Shown: positions 54,767-63,535 of the stretch, piece after piece
Layout: each line of letters begins with the position of its first letter
Position numbering within the stretch: position 1 is the stretch's first letter
Source: Actinomycetospora callitridis
GTDB lineage: Bacteria > Actinomycetota > Actinomycetes > Mycobacteriales > Pseudonocardiaceae
DNA length: 64,000 nucleotides
Direction: 5' to 3'
NCBI RefSeq assembly: GCF_028737265.1
Contig: NZ_JAQZAK010000002.1
Span: 744,001 to 808,000, forward strand
The notes under the pieces: model-generated
Database searches by the model: none
Seen by the model: the letters and a program-made list of their open reading frames with translations, nothing else
Told to the model about the DNA's origin: nothing
Position numbers and translations under genes: made by a program

Positions 54767-54957
54767 GTGGCGGACCCGGAGGCCCGCCCGGACGATCCGA
54801 GGTCGTTCCCGGCACGCCGACGGACGCGCGAGGACGACGGACGAACCGTCCCGACCATCGATGGTACGCAACGACCCGCGGGAGCAGCGCCCCGACCCCT
54901 GGCCACGGCGGGACCTGGCCGGGAACGCTGTCGCTGCTGTCTGCCAATATCTGTGAC

Positions 54958-56193
54958 ATGGCATCGGTGACCTCGCTCCAGTCCACCGCGACCGACCGCC
55001 GGATCTCGGCCCGTGTGGGCGGGATCGCGGAGTCGGCCACGCTGGCCGTGGACGCGAAGGCGAAGGCCCTCAAGGCGGCCGGCCGGCCGGTCATCGGCTT
55101 CGGCGCGGGTGAGCCCGACTTCCCCACCCCGCAGCCGGTGGTGGACGCGGCGATCGCGGCGTGCTCGGACCCCAAGAACCACCGCTACTCCCCCGCCGCC
55201 GGGCTCCCCGAGCTGCGCGACGCGATCGCGACGAAGACCGCGCGGGACTCGGGCTGGCAGGTCGAGGCGCGCCAGGTGCTCGTCACCAACGGCGGCAAGC
55301 AGGCCGTGTTCGAGGCGTTCGCGACGCTGATCGACCCGGGCGACGAGGTCCTGCTGCCCGCGCCGTACTGGACGACCTACCCCGAGGCCGTGCGCATGGC
55401 CGGCGGCGAGCCGGTCGTCCTCGGCACCGACGAGTCCACCGACTTCCTGCCGACCGTCGAGGCCCTCGAGGCCGCGCGCACGCCGAACACCAAGGCGCTG
55501 CTGTGGTGCTCGCCGTCGAACCCCACGGGCGCGGTCGCGCCGCGGGCGCTCGTCGAGGCCGTCGGGCGCTGGGCGGCCGAGCACGGCGTCTGGGTGATCG
55601 CCGATGAGATCTACGAGCACCTGACCTACGACGGCGCCGAGCACGTGTCGATGCCCGTCGCCGTGCCCGAGATCGCCGACCGCTGCGTCGTGCTCAACGG
55701 CGTCGCCAAGACCTACGCCATGACCGGGTGGCGCGTCGGCTGGATGATCGGGCCCGCCGACGTGGTCGCGGCCGGCGTCAACATGCAGTCGCACCTGACC
55801 TCGAACGTCTGCAACGTCGCCCAGCGCGCGGCGCTCGCCGCCGTCTCCGGGCCCCTCGACGCGGTCGCCGAGATGCGCGAGGCGTTCGACCGCCGCCGCC
55901 GGCTGATCGTCGAGCTGCTCTCGGGCATCGACGGCATCACCTGCCCGACCCCGCAGGGCGCGTTCTACGCCTACCCGTCGGTGGCGGGCCTGCTCGGACG
56001 CGAGCTGCGCGGCGAGCGCCCGCAAACCAGCGTCGACCTCGCCGCGCTCATCCTCGAGCACGCCGAGGTGGCCGTGGTGCCGGGCGAGGCGTTCGGGACG
56101 CCCGGCTACTTCCGGCTCTCCTACGCCCTCGGGGACGAGGACCTGCGCGTCGGCGTCACCCGGATGGCCGACCTGCTGGCCGAGGCACGCTGA
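54958..56193 (+). CDS. Class I PLP aminotransferase (aspartate aminotransferase-like)
   Basis: 411 aa, fold-type I. The PLP-binding Lys251 lies in [23 protein letters not shown] and [12 protein letters not shown] hold the usual Asn and Asp/Tyr cofactor ligands, and the C-terminal FRLSYAL holds the substrate-binding Arg. The prephenate/aspartate aminotransferase subfamily (1b) fits best; the exact substrate is inference. ATG 54958 has no ribosome site, while an extended -10-like TGCCAATAT lies just upstream, so a leaderless message is possible. It is divergent from tRNA-Trp. Confidence 0.92.
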   Translation: MASVTSLQSTATDRRISARVGGIAESATLAVDAKAKALKAAGRPVIGFGAGEPDFPTPQPVVDAAIAACSDPKNHRYSPAAGLPELRDAIATKTARDSGWQVEARQVLVTNGGKQAVFEAFATLIDPGDEVLLPAPYWTTYPEAVRMAGGEPVVLGTDESTDFLPTVEALEAARTPNTKALLWCSPSNPTGAVAPRALVEAVGRWAAEHGVWVIADEIYEHLTYDGAEHVSMPVAVPEIADRCVVLNGVAKTYAMTGWRVGWMIGPADVVAAGVNMQSHLTSNVCNVAQRAALAAVSGPLDAVAEMREAFDRRRRLIVELLSGIDGITCPTPQGAFYAYPSVAGLLGRELRGERPQTSVDLAALILEHAEVAVVPGEAFGTPGYFRLSYALGDEDLRVGVTRMADLLAEAR

Positions 56194-56251
56194 GACCCGC
56201 GATCATCCGCCGCGGCGGTCCCGCCGGGACCCCTGACACGAGGGAGCCCCG

Positions 56252-57133
56252 GTGCGTCGTCCGGTCGTCCTGCGCCTGCTCGTCGCCCTCGGCATCGGCC
56301 TCCTCGGAGTCGCCGTCGCGCCCGTGGCGATGGGCGCCCCGACGACCGCCGGGCAGGCCTACGTCGCGCTCGGTGACTCCTACACGGCCTCGCCGCTGAC
56401 CGGTCCGATCTCCGGGCCCCCGCCCGGCTGCCTGCGCTCGGCGAACAACTACCCGCACCTCGTCGCCGAGCGCTCCGGCGCCCGGCTGACCGACGTGAGC
56501 TGCAGCGGCGCGCAGACCCGTGACCTCGCCGCCCCGCAGCAGACCTCGAGCGGCGTGAACCCGCCGCAGTACGACGCGCTCGGGCCCGGCACCCAGCTGG
56601 TCACCGTCGGGATCGGCGGCAACGACATCGGCTTCGGCGAGATCGTCCAGAGCTGCGTGAGCCCGACGCCGTTCGGCACCCCGTGCCGCGATCGCTGGAC
56701 CGCCGGCGGCGCCGATCAGCTCGAGCAGCGGATCGACACGCTCGCCGGGCGCCTCGACGACGTCCTCGACGAGGTCGGCGCCCGCGCCCCGGACGCCCGC
56801 GTGCTGATCGTCGGCTACCCCTCGGTGCTGCCCGCCCAGGGCCCCGGCTGCTACCCGGTCGTGCCCTACACCGCGGGCGACGTGGAGTACCTGCGCGGCG
56901 TGCTCGGCCACCTCAACGACACGATCGCCGAGGCGGCCGCCGAGGGCGACGCGACGTACGTCGACACCTTCACCCCGACCGTCGGCCACGACGTCTGCAC
57001 GCTGCCCGGGACGCGCTGGATCGAGGGCCTCGTGCCCACCGCGCCCGCGCTGCCGGTGCACCCCAACGCCCTGGGCTCCGAGGCCCTCGCCCGCGCGGTC
57101 CTCGCCACCCTGGGCGTGCCGGCCGCGGCCTGA
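56252..57133 (+). CDS. Secreted SGNH/GDSL-family hydrolase
   Basis: 293 aa with a signal peptide (1-29, ending VAMGA). The SGNH blocks are GDSYTASP (Ser43), the Gly block SCSGAQT, the Asn block GIGGNDIGFG, and the His block LPVHPNALG. Six later cysteines suggest disulfides, as in secreted actinomycete lipases of this family. It probably hydrolyses lipid or acetyl esters outside the cell. GTG 56252 has a GAGGGAG ribosome site. It is convergent with hadB. Confidence 0.92.
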   Translation: MRRPVVLRLLVALGIGLLGVAVAPVAMGAPTTAGQAYVALGDSYTASPLTGPISGPPPGCLRSANNYPHLVAERSGARLTDVSCSGAQTRDLAAPQQTSSGVNPPQYDALGPGTQLVTVGIGGNDIGFGEIVQSCVSPTPFGTPCRDRWTAGGADQLEQRIDTLAGRLDDVLDEVGARAPDARVLIVGYPSVLPAQGPGCYPVVPYTAGDVEYLRGVLGHLNDTIAEAAAEGDATYVDTFTPTVGHDVCTLPGTRWIEGLVPTAPALPVHPNALGSEALARAVLATLGVPAAA

Positions 57134-57164
57134 GTTCGCCCCTCCCTCGCAACGAACGCGCTGT

Positions 57165-57259
57165 TCGCTGCTTCTATGCGCCGGAACTCCGCGTTCGCTC
57201 GCGCCGCCTCGATGATCGGCCCGCCGCGAACGGGGACTTCGCGCGCATAGAAGCAGCGA
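57165..57259. repeat. Long inverted repeat between convergent genes
   Basis: A perfect 17-bp inverted repeat at the ends (57165-57181 with 57243-57259; core CGCTGCTTCTATGCGC) continues inward with about 13 of 19 pairs, giving arms of about 35 nt and a loop of about 23 nt. It is less GC-rich than the other hairpins. A further copy of GTTCGCTGC lies outside it at about 57268. It is a bidirectional terminator or a repetitive palindromic element. Confidence 0.65.
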
Positions 57260-57295
57260 GATACCCGTTCGCTGCGGTGGAGGTTCAGGCGCCGG

Positions 57296-57715
57296 TCAGG
57301 CCGGGCGGACGGTGGCGACGGCCTTGCCGAGGACGCCCTTGCCCTCGTGGGTGGCCGTCACGGTGACCGTGCGGCTGCCGTCGTCGGCGGTCTCGCCGGC
57401 CTTGCCGCCGAACTCGACGGTGGCGCCGGTGTCGTCGTCGGGGACGACCACCGGGCGGGTGAAGCGGGTGGAGAACGACACGACGGCCGTGGGGTCCTCG
57501 GCGAGGTCGGTGACGTAGCGCGCGGCGAGGGCCATCGTGAACATGCCGTGGGCGATGACGCCCGGCAGACCCACCTCGAGCGCGACACGCTCGTTCCAGT
57601 GGATCGGGTTCTGGTCGCCGGACGCGGCGGCGTAGCGCACGAGGTCGGCGCGGGTGATCGTCACCGTGCGCGCCGGGAGGGCGTCGCCGGAGGACAGGTC
57701 GGACAGGGCGCTCAC
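57296..57715 (-). CDS. hadB: MaoC-type (3R)-hydroxyacyl-ACP dehydratase, HadB-like
   Basis: 139 aa, single hotdog fold. The catalytic hydratase motif is SGDQNPIHWNERVA followed by GVIAHGMFTM. HadB is the catalytic subunit of the FAS-II dehydratase for long or mycolic-type acyl chains in mycobacteria. It overlaps hadA by 4 nt. No hadC follows here. Confidence 0.88.
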   Translation of the reverse strand: MSALSDLSSGDALPARTVTITRADLVRYAAASGDQNPIHWNERVALEVGLPGVIAHGMFTMALAARYVTDLAEDPTAVVSFSTRFTRPVVVPDDDTGATVEFGGKAGETADDGSRTVTVTATHEGKGVLGKAVATVRPA

Positions 57716-58170
57716 GCGTCACCACCGTCGGGCTCGGCGCGGCCGACGAGGGTGGCCCGGGTCGTCGCCACGGTGTCGCCGTCGGCGTCGGTGACGTCGC
57801 AGCGGAAGGTGATGACGTCGTTGCCCGCGAGCTCGCGGATCTCGTCGACCGACACGACGCTGCTCACGACGTCGCCGGCGTGGACCGGGCGCCGCACCTC
57901 GAAGCCCTGGTCGCGGTGGATGACACGCGTGAAGTCCAGGCCGAGGGCGGGGTCGTCGACGACGCGCCGGGTCGCGGGCCAGGTGAAGACCACCGGGAAC
58001 GTCGTCGGCGCCACGACGTCGGGGTGGCCCGCGGACCGGGCGGCGTGACGGTCGTGGTGCACCGGGTCGTCGGCGCCGACGGCGACCGCGAACTCCCGGA
58101 TCTTCTCCAGCGAGACCTCGTAGGTCTCCGCGGGCCAGGAGCGGCCCACGAACGACTCGTCGAGCGGCAC
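57712..58170 (-). CDS. hadA: MaoC-type dehydratase subunit, HadA-like
   Basis: 152 aa, hotdog fold of the FAS1-type N-terminal dehydratase domain. It starts MPLDESFVGRSWPAETYEVS and has VVAPTTFPVVFTW and LDFTRVIHRDQGFEVRRPV. It lacks the hydratase catalytic motif, as expected for the substrate-binding subunit. It lies between rpmG and hadB, as in mycobacteria. Confidence 0.88.
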   Translation of the reverse strand: MPLDESFVGRSWPAETYEVSLEKIREFAVAVGADDPVHHDRHAARSAGHPDVVAPTTFPVVFTWPATRRVVDDPALGLDFTRVIHRDQGFEVRRPVHAGDVVSSVVSVDEIRELAGNDVITFRCDVTDADGDTVATTRATLVGRAEPDGGDA

Positions 58171-58183
58171 GAGGAGGGCTGCG

Positions 58184-58348
58184 TCAGCGGGTCTCGCGGT
58201 GACCGCGGTGCGTCCCGCAGTTCGGGCAGAACTTCTTGATCGTCAGACGATCGGGGTCGTTCCGCCGGTTCTTGCGGGTGATGTAGTTGCGGTTCTTGCA
58301 CTCCTCGCAGGCCAGCGTGATCTTCGGTCGAACGTCGGTGGTGGCCAT
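58184..58348 (-). CDS. rpmG: 50S ribosomal protein L33, zinc type
   Basis: 54 aa. Zinc ligands Cys14, Cys17 (CEEC), Cys41 and Cys44 (CPNC) are present. ATG 58348 has an AGGAACCTCC-type site upstream. It lies after tRNA-Met, as in M. tuberculosis (rpmG2). With L36 and S14 it makes a set of three zinc-form ribosomal proteins in this window. Confidence 0.97.
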   Translation of the reverse strand: MATTDVRPKITLACEECKNRNYITRKNRRNDPDRLTIKKFCPNCGTHRGHRETR

Positions 58349-58405
58349 GGAGGTTCCTCTCGTCACGGTGTGGCAGCGGCCGCGGGCGGACCCGTGGTGC
58401 CTGGG

Positions 58406-58478
58406 TAGCGGTGGCCGGACTTGAACCGGCGACACAACGATTATGAGCCGTTTGCTCTACCGACTGAGCTACACCGCC
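58406..58478 (-). tRNA. tRNA-Met (CAT, elongator)
   Basis: A 73-nt cloverleaf. The acceptor is GGCGGTG with CACCGCT (one G-T pair at 1-72), the discriminator A, the anticodon loop CTCATAA, and the T-arm GTTCAAGTC. It lacks the three G-C pairs of the initiator anticodon stem. No CCA end is encoded. Confidence 0.95.
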
Positions 58479-58539
58479 GCGATGAGCAGCCGTCTCATGA
58501 CGAAGCCGGCGGAGCCCGTCCGCCGGCCTGCTCACCGAG

Positions 58540-58612
58540 AGCCCCTTTACGGAATCGAACCGTAGACCTTCTCCTTACCATGGAGACGCTCTGCCGACTG
58601 AGCTAAAGGGGC
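58540..58612 (-). tRNA. tRNA-Thr (GGT)
   Basis: A 73-nt cloverleaf. The acceptor is GCCCCTT with AAGGGGC, the discriminator T, the anticodon loop ATGGTAA, and the T-arm GTTCGATTC. No CCA end is encoded. It is first in the tRNA-Thr, tRNA-Met, rpmG, hadAB series. Confidence 0.96.
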
Positions 58613-58649
58613 CTGCCCCGGAGGGCACGACACAGCTTACCCCCCGCGG

Positions 58650-60167
58650 TCACGCGATCAGAGTGCGGGGTCCCGGGGCCGCACCGGGCTCGTCGGGGTG
58701 CGCCTCGAGGGATTCCAGCCAGCTGTCGAAGCACCGTGCGGGCAGCGGACGGGACACCAGGTAGCCCTGGGCGACGTCGCAGCCCATCTCCGCGAGGGTG
58801 GCGCGCACGGCGGCCTGCTCGACGCCCTCGGCGACGACCGTGAGGCCCAGGGTGTGGCCCATCTCGACGATCGCGCGGACGACGGCGACGTCGCCGTACT
58901 CGGTGCCCATGCCCAGCACGAAGCTCTTGTCGATCTTGACCTGGTCGACGGGGAGCCGGCGCAGGTGGGCCAGCGACGACTGGCCGGTGCCGAAGTCGTC
59001 GACGGCGAGGTGGCAGCCCAGCGCGTGCAGGCGGCGCATCACCGGCAGCGCGATCTCCCGCTCCGAGGAGACCCCGGACTCGGTGAGCTCGAGGGTGAGC
59101 AGCTCGGCAGGGACACGGTGGGCCGCGAGCAGGGTGGCGACCTCCTCGGGGAAGCCCGGCGTGCCGAGGTTGCCGACCGAGACGTTCACCGCGACGGACA
59201 GCCGCATCCCGCGGTCGAGCCACCGTCGGGCCGCGGCGAGGGACTCGTCGAGCACGAACGTCGTGAGCTCGGCGATCTGGCCGGTGGCCTCGAGGACGGG
59301 GACGAACTCGTCGGGCAGCAGCAGACCCAGTTCCGGGTGGTCCCAGCGCGCGAGCGCCTCCACCCCGACGACCGTGCGCTCGCCGAGCGAGACGACGGGC
59401 TGGAAGTCCACCCGCACGTCCCGGCGCCCGACGGCCGCGGAGAAGCCCCGGATGAGGCGCAGGCGGCGAGCCGCCCGCTCGCCCATGCTCGGCTCGTAGC
59501 AGCGCACGGCCTCGACCCCGTCGCGGGTGGCGGCGAGCGCGACGTCGGCGCGGCGCAGCAGGGCCGCGGTGCGCTCGGGGCCCGCCGGGACGTCGGCGAG
59601 CCAGGGGCCGTCGGCGGCGATGCCGACCACCACGGGCGGCTCGAACCGCACGCCCTCGACGACGTAGGGCGCGAGGAGGCGCTCGCGCAGCTCCTCGCCC
59701 GCCCGGTGCGCGTCGTGGCCGTCGACGCCCGGGATGTGGACCGCGAACGTGTCGCCCTCGAGGCGGGCGGCGACGAGCTCCCGCCCCGTCAGACTGGGCA
59801 GCCGCACGTCGACGAGACGCTCGGTGGCGAGGCGGACGAAGACCTCGCCGCGGGCGTGCCCGAGGGTGTCGTTGACCTGGTCGAGCAGGCTGAGATCGAC
59901 CACCGCGACCGCGCCCCCCGCCCCCGTGACCGCGTGCAGGAAGCCCTCACGGTTCCGCAGGCCGGTCAGGGGGTCGTGGTGGGCGTCGCGACGGAGGCGC
60001 TCGGCGAGCGCGGCCGCCTCGACGTCGTGGCGGTGGCGCCGGACGCGCTGGACCAGCAGGCCGACGACGGCGGCGGCGAGCATGAGGAGGAGCAGGGCGG
60101 CGACGATCAGGACCCACAGCGCGGGAGCCGGCGAGGCGACGGCCGACGCGCCACGAGCCGGGGTCAC
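58650..60167 (-). CDS. Membrane-linked GGDEF(degenerate)-EAL cyclic-di-GMP phosphodiesterase
   Basis: 505 aa from GTG 60167. One membrane helix (LWVLIVAALLLLMLAAAVV) lies near the N-terminus. The GGDEF-like domain has RLEGDTFAV in place of GGDEF, so it is probably inactive or regulatory. The EAL domain keeps its catalytic residues: EALARWDHP, NVS, TLELTESG, DDFGTG, VKIDKSFV and AEGVE. It probably degrades c-di-GMP. An ACAAAGGG-like site is absent, but AAGGG lies about 10 nt upstream. It ends 38 nt before tRNA-Thr and is divergent from cinA. Confidence 0.9.
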   Translation of the reverse strand: MTPARGASAVASPAPALWVLIVAALLLLMLAAAVVGLLVQRVRRHRHDVEAAALAERLRRDAHHDPLTGLRNREGFLHAVTGAGGAVAVVDLSLLDQVNDTLGHARGEVFVRLATERLVDVRLPSLTGRELVAARLEGDTFAVHIPGVDGHDAHRAGEELRERLLAPYVVEGVRFEPPVVVGIAADGPWLADVPAGPERTAALLRRADVALAATRDGVEAVRCYEPSMGERAARRLRLIRGFSAAVGRRDVRVDFQPVVSLGERTVVGVEALARWDHPELGLLLPDEFVPVLEATGQIAELTTFVLDESLAAARRWLDRGMRLSVAVNVSVGNLGTPGFPEEVATLLAAHRVPAELLTLELTESGVSSEREIALPVMRRLHALGCHLAVDDFGTGQSSLAHLRRLPVDQVKIDKSFVLGMGTEYGDVAVVRAIVEMGHTLGLTVVAEGVEQAAVRATLAEMGCDVAQGYLVSRPLPARCFDSWLESLEAHPDEPGAAPGPRTLIA

Positions 60168-60195
60168 GTCACCACACCCTTTCCGGTCGCGCCGC

Positions 60196-60245
60196 GACGA
60201 CGAGCCGCCAGCAGCGGAGGGACGACGAGCCGCCAGCGGCGGAGG
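60196..60245. repeat. Two tandem 25-bp repeats
   Basis: Copies 60196-60220 and 60221-60245 (GACGACGAGCCGCCAGCAGC...) differ at one base. They lie in the leader of the EAL gene. Confidence 0.8.
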
Positions 60246-60512
60246 GTCGCCGGGGTAGCGCACCACATCGTCGTCTCGTTCACCCTACGCAACAAATCGT
60301 GGCCAACCGACGGACGGGGGATTCACTCCTCCGGCCCATCATGCACCTCATGTGACCCCCAACGATGACCGACCGACACAGGTGCGCCCGCACGTCCGAC
60401 ACGTCCGTGTCGTGGAGATCCGGGCGGCGGCCGTCCACCCCGCTTCGCTGCGCCCCCGGCCGCGAGCTCTGGTGGGATGAGCGGGGGACGACCGATCGGA
60501 CAGGGGTGCGGC
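60246..60512. other. Divergent upstream region of the EAL gene and cinA
   Basis: No gene is seen. A possible -10 for the EAL gene is TAGGGT (minus, 60287-60282), without a good -35. No clear promoter was found for cinA. Confidence 0.3.
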
Positions 60513-61841
60513 GTGACCGACGACGGGCAAGGGGCGCGCACGGGCGTGCGGGCCGGGATCGTGGCGACGGGCAGCGAACTGCTGACCGGGCGCATCACCG
60601 ATCGCAACGGCCCCTGGGTGGCCGAACGGCTCGGCGAGCTCGGGGTAGAGGTGTCCCACCTGCTGCTCGTCGGCGACCGGGCCGAGGACATGGCCGCCGC
60701 GCTGCGCTTCCTCGCCGGCGACGGCGTCGACCTCGTCGTGACCACCGGGGGCCTCGGCCCGACCGCCGACGACCTCACCGGCGAGGTGGTCGCCGCCGAG
60801 ACCGGGCGCCCGCTCGAGCTGGACGAGCACATGGAGAAGGTGGTCGGCGACATCATCGCGAAGTTCGCCGACCGGCTCCGCTGGGACGCCGACGCCCTCG
60901 CCGCCGCCAACCGCAAGCAGGCGATGGTGCCGCGCGGGGCGACGCCGATCCGCCCGGCCGGCACCGCGCCGGGACTCGCCGTCCCGCCCGACGACGAGCG
61001 CGGCGGGCCGACGGTGCTGGTGCTGCCGGGGCCGCCGCGCGAGGTCCGCGCGATGTGGGACGACGCGCTGGCGACGGAGCCGGTGAGCAAGGTCCTCGCC
61101 CGCACCGAGCCCTACGCCGAGACCCACCTGCGGCTCTTCGGGGTGCCCGAGTCCGAGATCGCCGCGACCCTGCGCGACGTCGGCGAGCAGACCGACCTGG
61201 AGCCGCTGGAGATCACCACCTGCCTGCGTGACTTCACGCTCGAGGTCGACCTGCGCCACGCCCCCGGCTCCACCGCGGGGGCGACGGCCCGCGACGCGGT
61301 GCTCGCCGAGATCGACCGTCGGCACGGGCACACCGTCTTCTCCCGCACCGGGCAGTCCATCGACGAGCTGCTGTTCGACCTGCTCGACGGGCAGGTCGTG
61401 GCCACCGCCGAGTCGTGCACCGGCGGCCTGCTCGCGGGGCGTCTCACCGCGCCGGCCGGGGCGTCGGCGCACGTCGCCGGCGGCATCGTGTCGTACTCGA
61501 ACGACGCGAAGGCCGACCTGCTCGGCGTACCCCGCGAGCTGATCGAGACCCACGGCGCGGTGTCACCGAAGGTGGCCGAGGCCATGGCCGACGGCGCGCT
61601 GGCCCGCTTCGGCGCGACGGTCTCCGTCGCGATCACCGGCGTGGCCGGCCCCGGGGGCGGCACCGAGGCCAAGCCCGTCGGCTACGTCTGCTTCTGCGTG
61701 CGCACCGCCGACGGCCGGACCCTGGCGCGCGACCCGGTGCTGCCCGGCGAGCGCGGGGACATCCGCGAGCGCTCGGTCGTGCTCGCCATGCACCTGATCC
61801 GCCGCGTCCTCACCGGCGACGGGGAGCCCGCGCCGGTCTGA
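60513..61841 (+). CDS. cinA: CinA-like protein (nicotinamide-nucleotide amidase/pyrophosphatase)
   Basis: 442 aa, two domains. The N-terminal MoCF/COG1058 domain (GIVATGSELLTGRITDRNGP, VVTTGGLGPTADDLT) acts as an ADP-ribose-type pyrophosphatase in relatives. The C-terminal CinA domain (ATAESCTGGLLAGRLTAPAG, ITGVAGPGGGTEAKPVG) is an NMN amidase. GTG 60513 has AGGGG 6 nt upstream; ATG 60477 has its site too close. Competence is not implied. It is convergent with the lipase gene. Confidence 0.94.
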   Translation: MTDDGQGARTGVRAGIVATGSELLTGRITDRNGPWVAERLGELGVEVSHLLLVGDRAEDMAAALRFLAGDGVDLVVTTGGLGPTADDLTGEVVAAETGRPLELDEHMEKVVGDIIAKFADRLRWDADALAAANRKQAMVPRGATPIRPAGTAPGLAVPPDDERGGPTVLVLPGPPREVRAMWDDALATEPVSKVLARTEPYAETHLRLFGVPESEIAATLRDVGEQTDLEPLEITTCLRDFTLEVDLRHAPGSTAGATARDAVLAEIDRRHGHTVFSRTGQSIDELLFDLLDGQVVATAESCTGGLLAGRLTAPAGASAHVAGGIVSYSNDAKADLLGVPRELIETHGAVSPKVAEAMADGALARFGATVSVAITGVAGPGGGTEAKPVGYVCFCVRTADGRTLARDPVLPGERGDIRERSVVLAMHLIRRVLTGDGEPAPV

Positions 61842-61907
61842 CCCGCACGCGAGTGATCGACGGAAGAATACGGACACTGGGTGTCAGCGGCGCCACGCCG
61901 CCGACGT

Positions 61908-62717
61908 CTACGCCACGCGAGCGACGAACGCCGACACGTCGTCGAGGAACTCGTCGCGGTTGGTCTCGTTGAGCACCTCGTGCCGGGCGCCGGGCTCGAT
62001 CCGGGTGGTGACGTCGCTGCCGGCGAGCTTCTCCATCACCGGCCGGGTGGAGTCCAGCGGGACGAGCTGGTCGTCCTCGCCGTGGATCCACAGCACGGGC
62101 AGCTCCGCGAAGCCCGGACCGGCCGCGATCGCCTCGACGGCCGCGACGAACGCCTCGAGCGTCGGGCGCTTGAACGGCCCGTGCCACACCAGGTCGTCGG
62201 ACTCGTAGTCCGCGCCGACCGCGGGGTCGCGGGAGAGCACCGCGGGGTCGATGGGGACGTCGGGGATCTCGTCGTACTCGAGCAACCCGAAGATGCCCGG
62301 GCTGCCGCCGACGACGGGGCCGGTGAGCACCAGGCCCGCGAGCACGTCGGGGTAGCGCTGGGCGTAGCGCGCGGCGACGAGGCCGCCCATGGAGTGCCCG
62401 AGCAGCACGATCGGCAGGTCGGGGTGCTCGTTGCGGGCGGTGCGGCGGACCTGGTCGAGGTCCTCGACGACGTCCTCGACGTCGGCGACGAGCACCCGCT
62501 CGCCCTCGGAGCGGCCGTGGCCGAGGTGGTCGGGCGCGTAGACGACGGCCCCGTCGCCGGCGAGGCGGTCGAGCACGTGGGCGTAGCGCCCGGAGTGCTC
62601 GCCGTAGCCGTGCGCGACCAGCACCACGCGGCGCGGCGCGCCCTCGGGGTCGCGACGGCGGACGACGACACGACCGTGCGTGCCGCCGAGCTCCAGGTCG
62701 GTCTCGGTCCCGATCAT
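61908..62717 (-). CDS. Alpha/beta hydrolase, monoacylglycerol-lipase type
   Basis: 269 aa. The nucleophile is Ser109 in LGHSMGG, with Asp in HGEDDQLVP and His in GARHEVLNE. HGYGEHSGRY forms the oxyanion region, and the whole pattern matches bacterial monoacylglycerol lipases such as mycobacterial Rv0183. ATG 62717 has GGAG 8 nt upstream and overlaps the next gene's stop by 4 nt. Confidence 0.9.
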   Translation of the reverse strand: MIGTETDLELGGTHGRVVVRRRDPEGAPRRVVLVAHGYGEHSGRYAHVLDRLAGDGAVVYAPDHLGHGRSEGERVLVADVEDVVEDLDQVRRTARNEHPDLPIVLLGHSMGGLVAARYAQRYPDVLAGLVLTGPVVGGSPGIFGLLEYDEIPDVPIDPAVLSRDPAVGADYESDDLVWHGPFKRPTLEAFVAAVEAIAAGPGFAELPVLWIHGEDDQLVPLDSTRPVMEKLAGSDVTTRIEPGARHEVLNETNRDEFLDDVSAFVARVA

Positions 62718-63535
62718 GCTGAGGTCTCCTCGCGAACGCTGGGTTGGGCGGTGGTGACACCGAGGACGGTGCGCACCACCAGGTCGGGGTCGTCCCACAT
62801 CGGCACGTGGCCGACACGGGGCAGGCGGACGAACTCGGCGCCGGGCAGGCGCGCCCGCAGCGTCTCGCCGTGACGCCGCCACGGGATGAGCCGGTCGCGC
62901 CCGCACCACGCGACGCGCACCGGGCACGGCAGCTCCGCGAACGACGCGAGCCCGCCGTGCTCGGCGGCGCCGTCGAGCAGCTCGTGCAGGATCACGCAGC
63001 CGCCGAGGTCGTCGATCAGGTCGGGGACGTCGGCGGTCGGCACGCGGTCACCGCGCTCGAGCACCCGGCCGAGCAGCAGGCGCCGCACCCGGGGCCGCGC
63101 CGCCAGCACGCGCACCGCGGGCGAGCCGCCGAGCGCCGAGCCGAGGCGGAACGACCACACCAGCCGGCGCAGGTCGAGCCGTGTGCGCCAGCCCCCGGCC
63201 GGCGACAGCGCGACCACGGTGCGGGCACGCCCACGCCGGGTGAGCTCGAGGGCCACCCAGCCGCCCAGCGAGTTGCCGACGAGGTGCGCGGTCGGCATGC
63301 CGGCGGCGTCCATCAGGGACTCGACGTCGTCGACGATCCCCTCGACCCCGACCGGCTCGCCCTCGGGCCACGGCGCCCCGCCGCGGTGCCCGATCATCGT
63401 CGGCACGAGCACGTCGTGGTGCTCCTCGAGGCCGGAGAGCACCGGGCGCCACGCCCGCCACGACATGCTCGCGCCGTGCAGCAGCACCAGCGGCTCGCCG
63501 CGCCCGCCCCGGTACGGGCCCTCGGGCGCGCTCAC
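62714..63535 (-). CDS. Alpha/beta hydrolase
   Basis: 273 aa from GTG 63535, which overlaps the acyltransferase stop (GTGA). The nucleophile is Ser89 in VGNSLGG, the acid in CGRDRLIPW and His in VGHVPMW. HGASMSWRAW is the oxyanion loop. Substrate unknown; the coupled acyltransferase and lipase suggest a lipid ester. Confidence 0.88.
   Translation of the reverse strand: MSAPEGPYRGGRGEPLVLLHGASMSWRAWRPVLSGLEEHHDVLVPTMIGHRGGAPWPEGEPVGVEGIVDDVESLMDAAGMPTAHLVGNSLGGWVALELTRRGRARTVVALSPAGGWRTRLDLRRLVWSFRLGSALGGSPAVRVLAARPRVRRLLLGRVLERGDRVPTADVPDLIDDLGGCVILHELLDGAAEHGGLASFAELPCPVRVAWCGRDRLIPWRRHGETLRARLPGAEFVRLPRVGHVPMWDDPDLVVRTVLGVTTAQPSVREETSA

Noticed and set aside
60168..60266. N-terminal extension of the EAL protein
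   Set aside because: It reads through the tandem repeats and has no ribosome site; GTG 60167 precedes the membrane helix directly.
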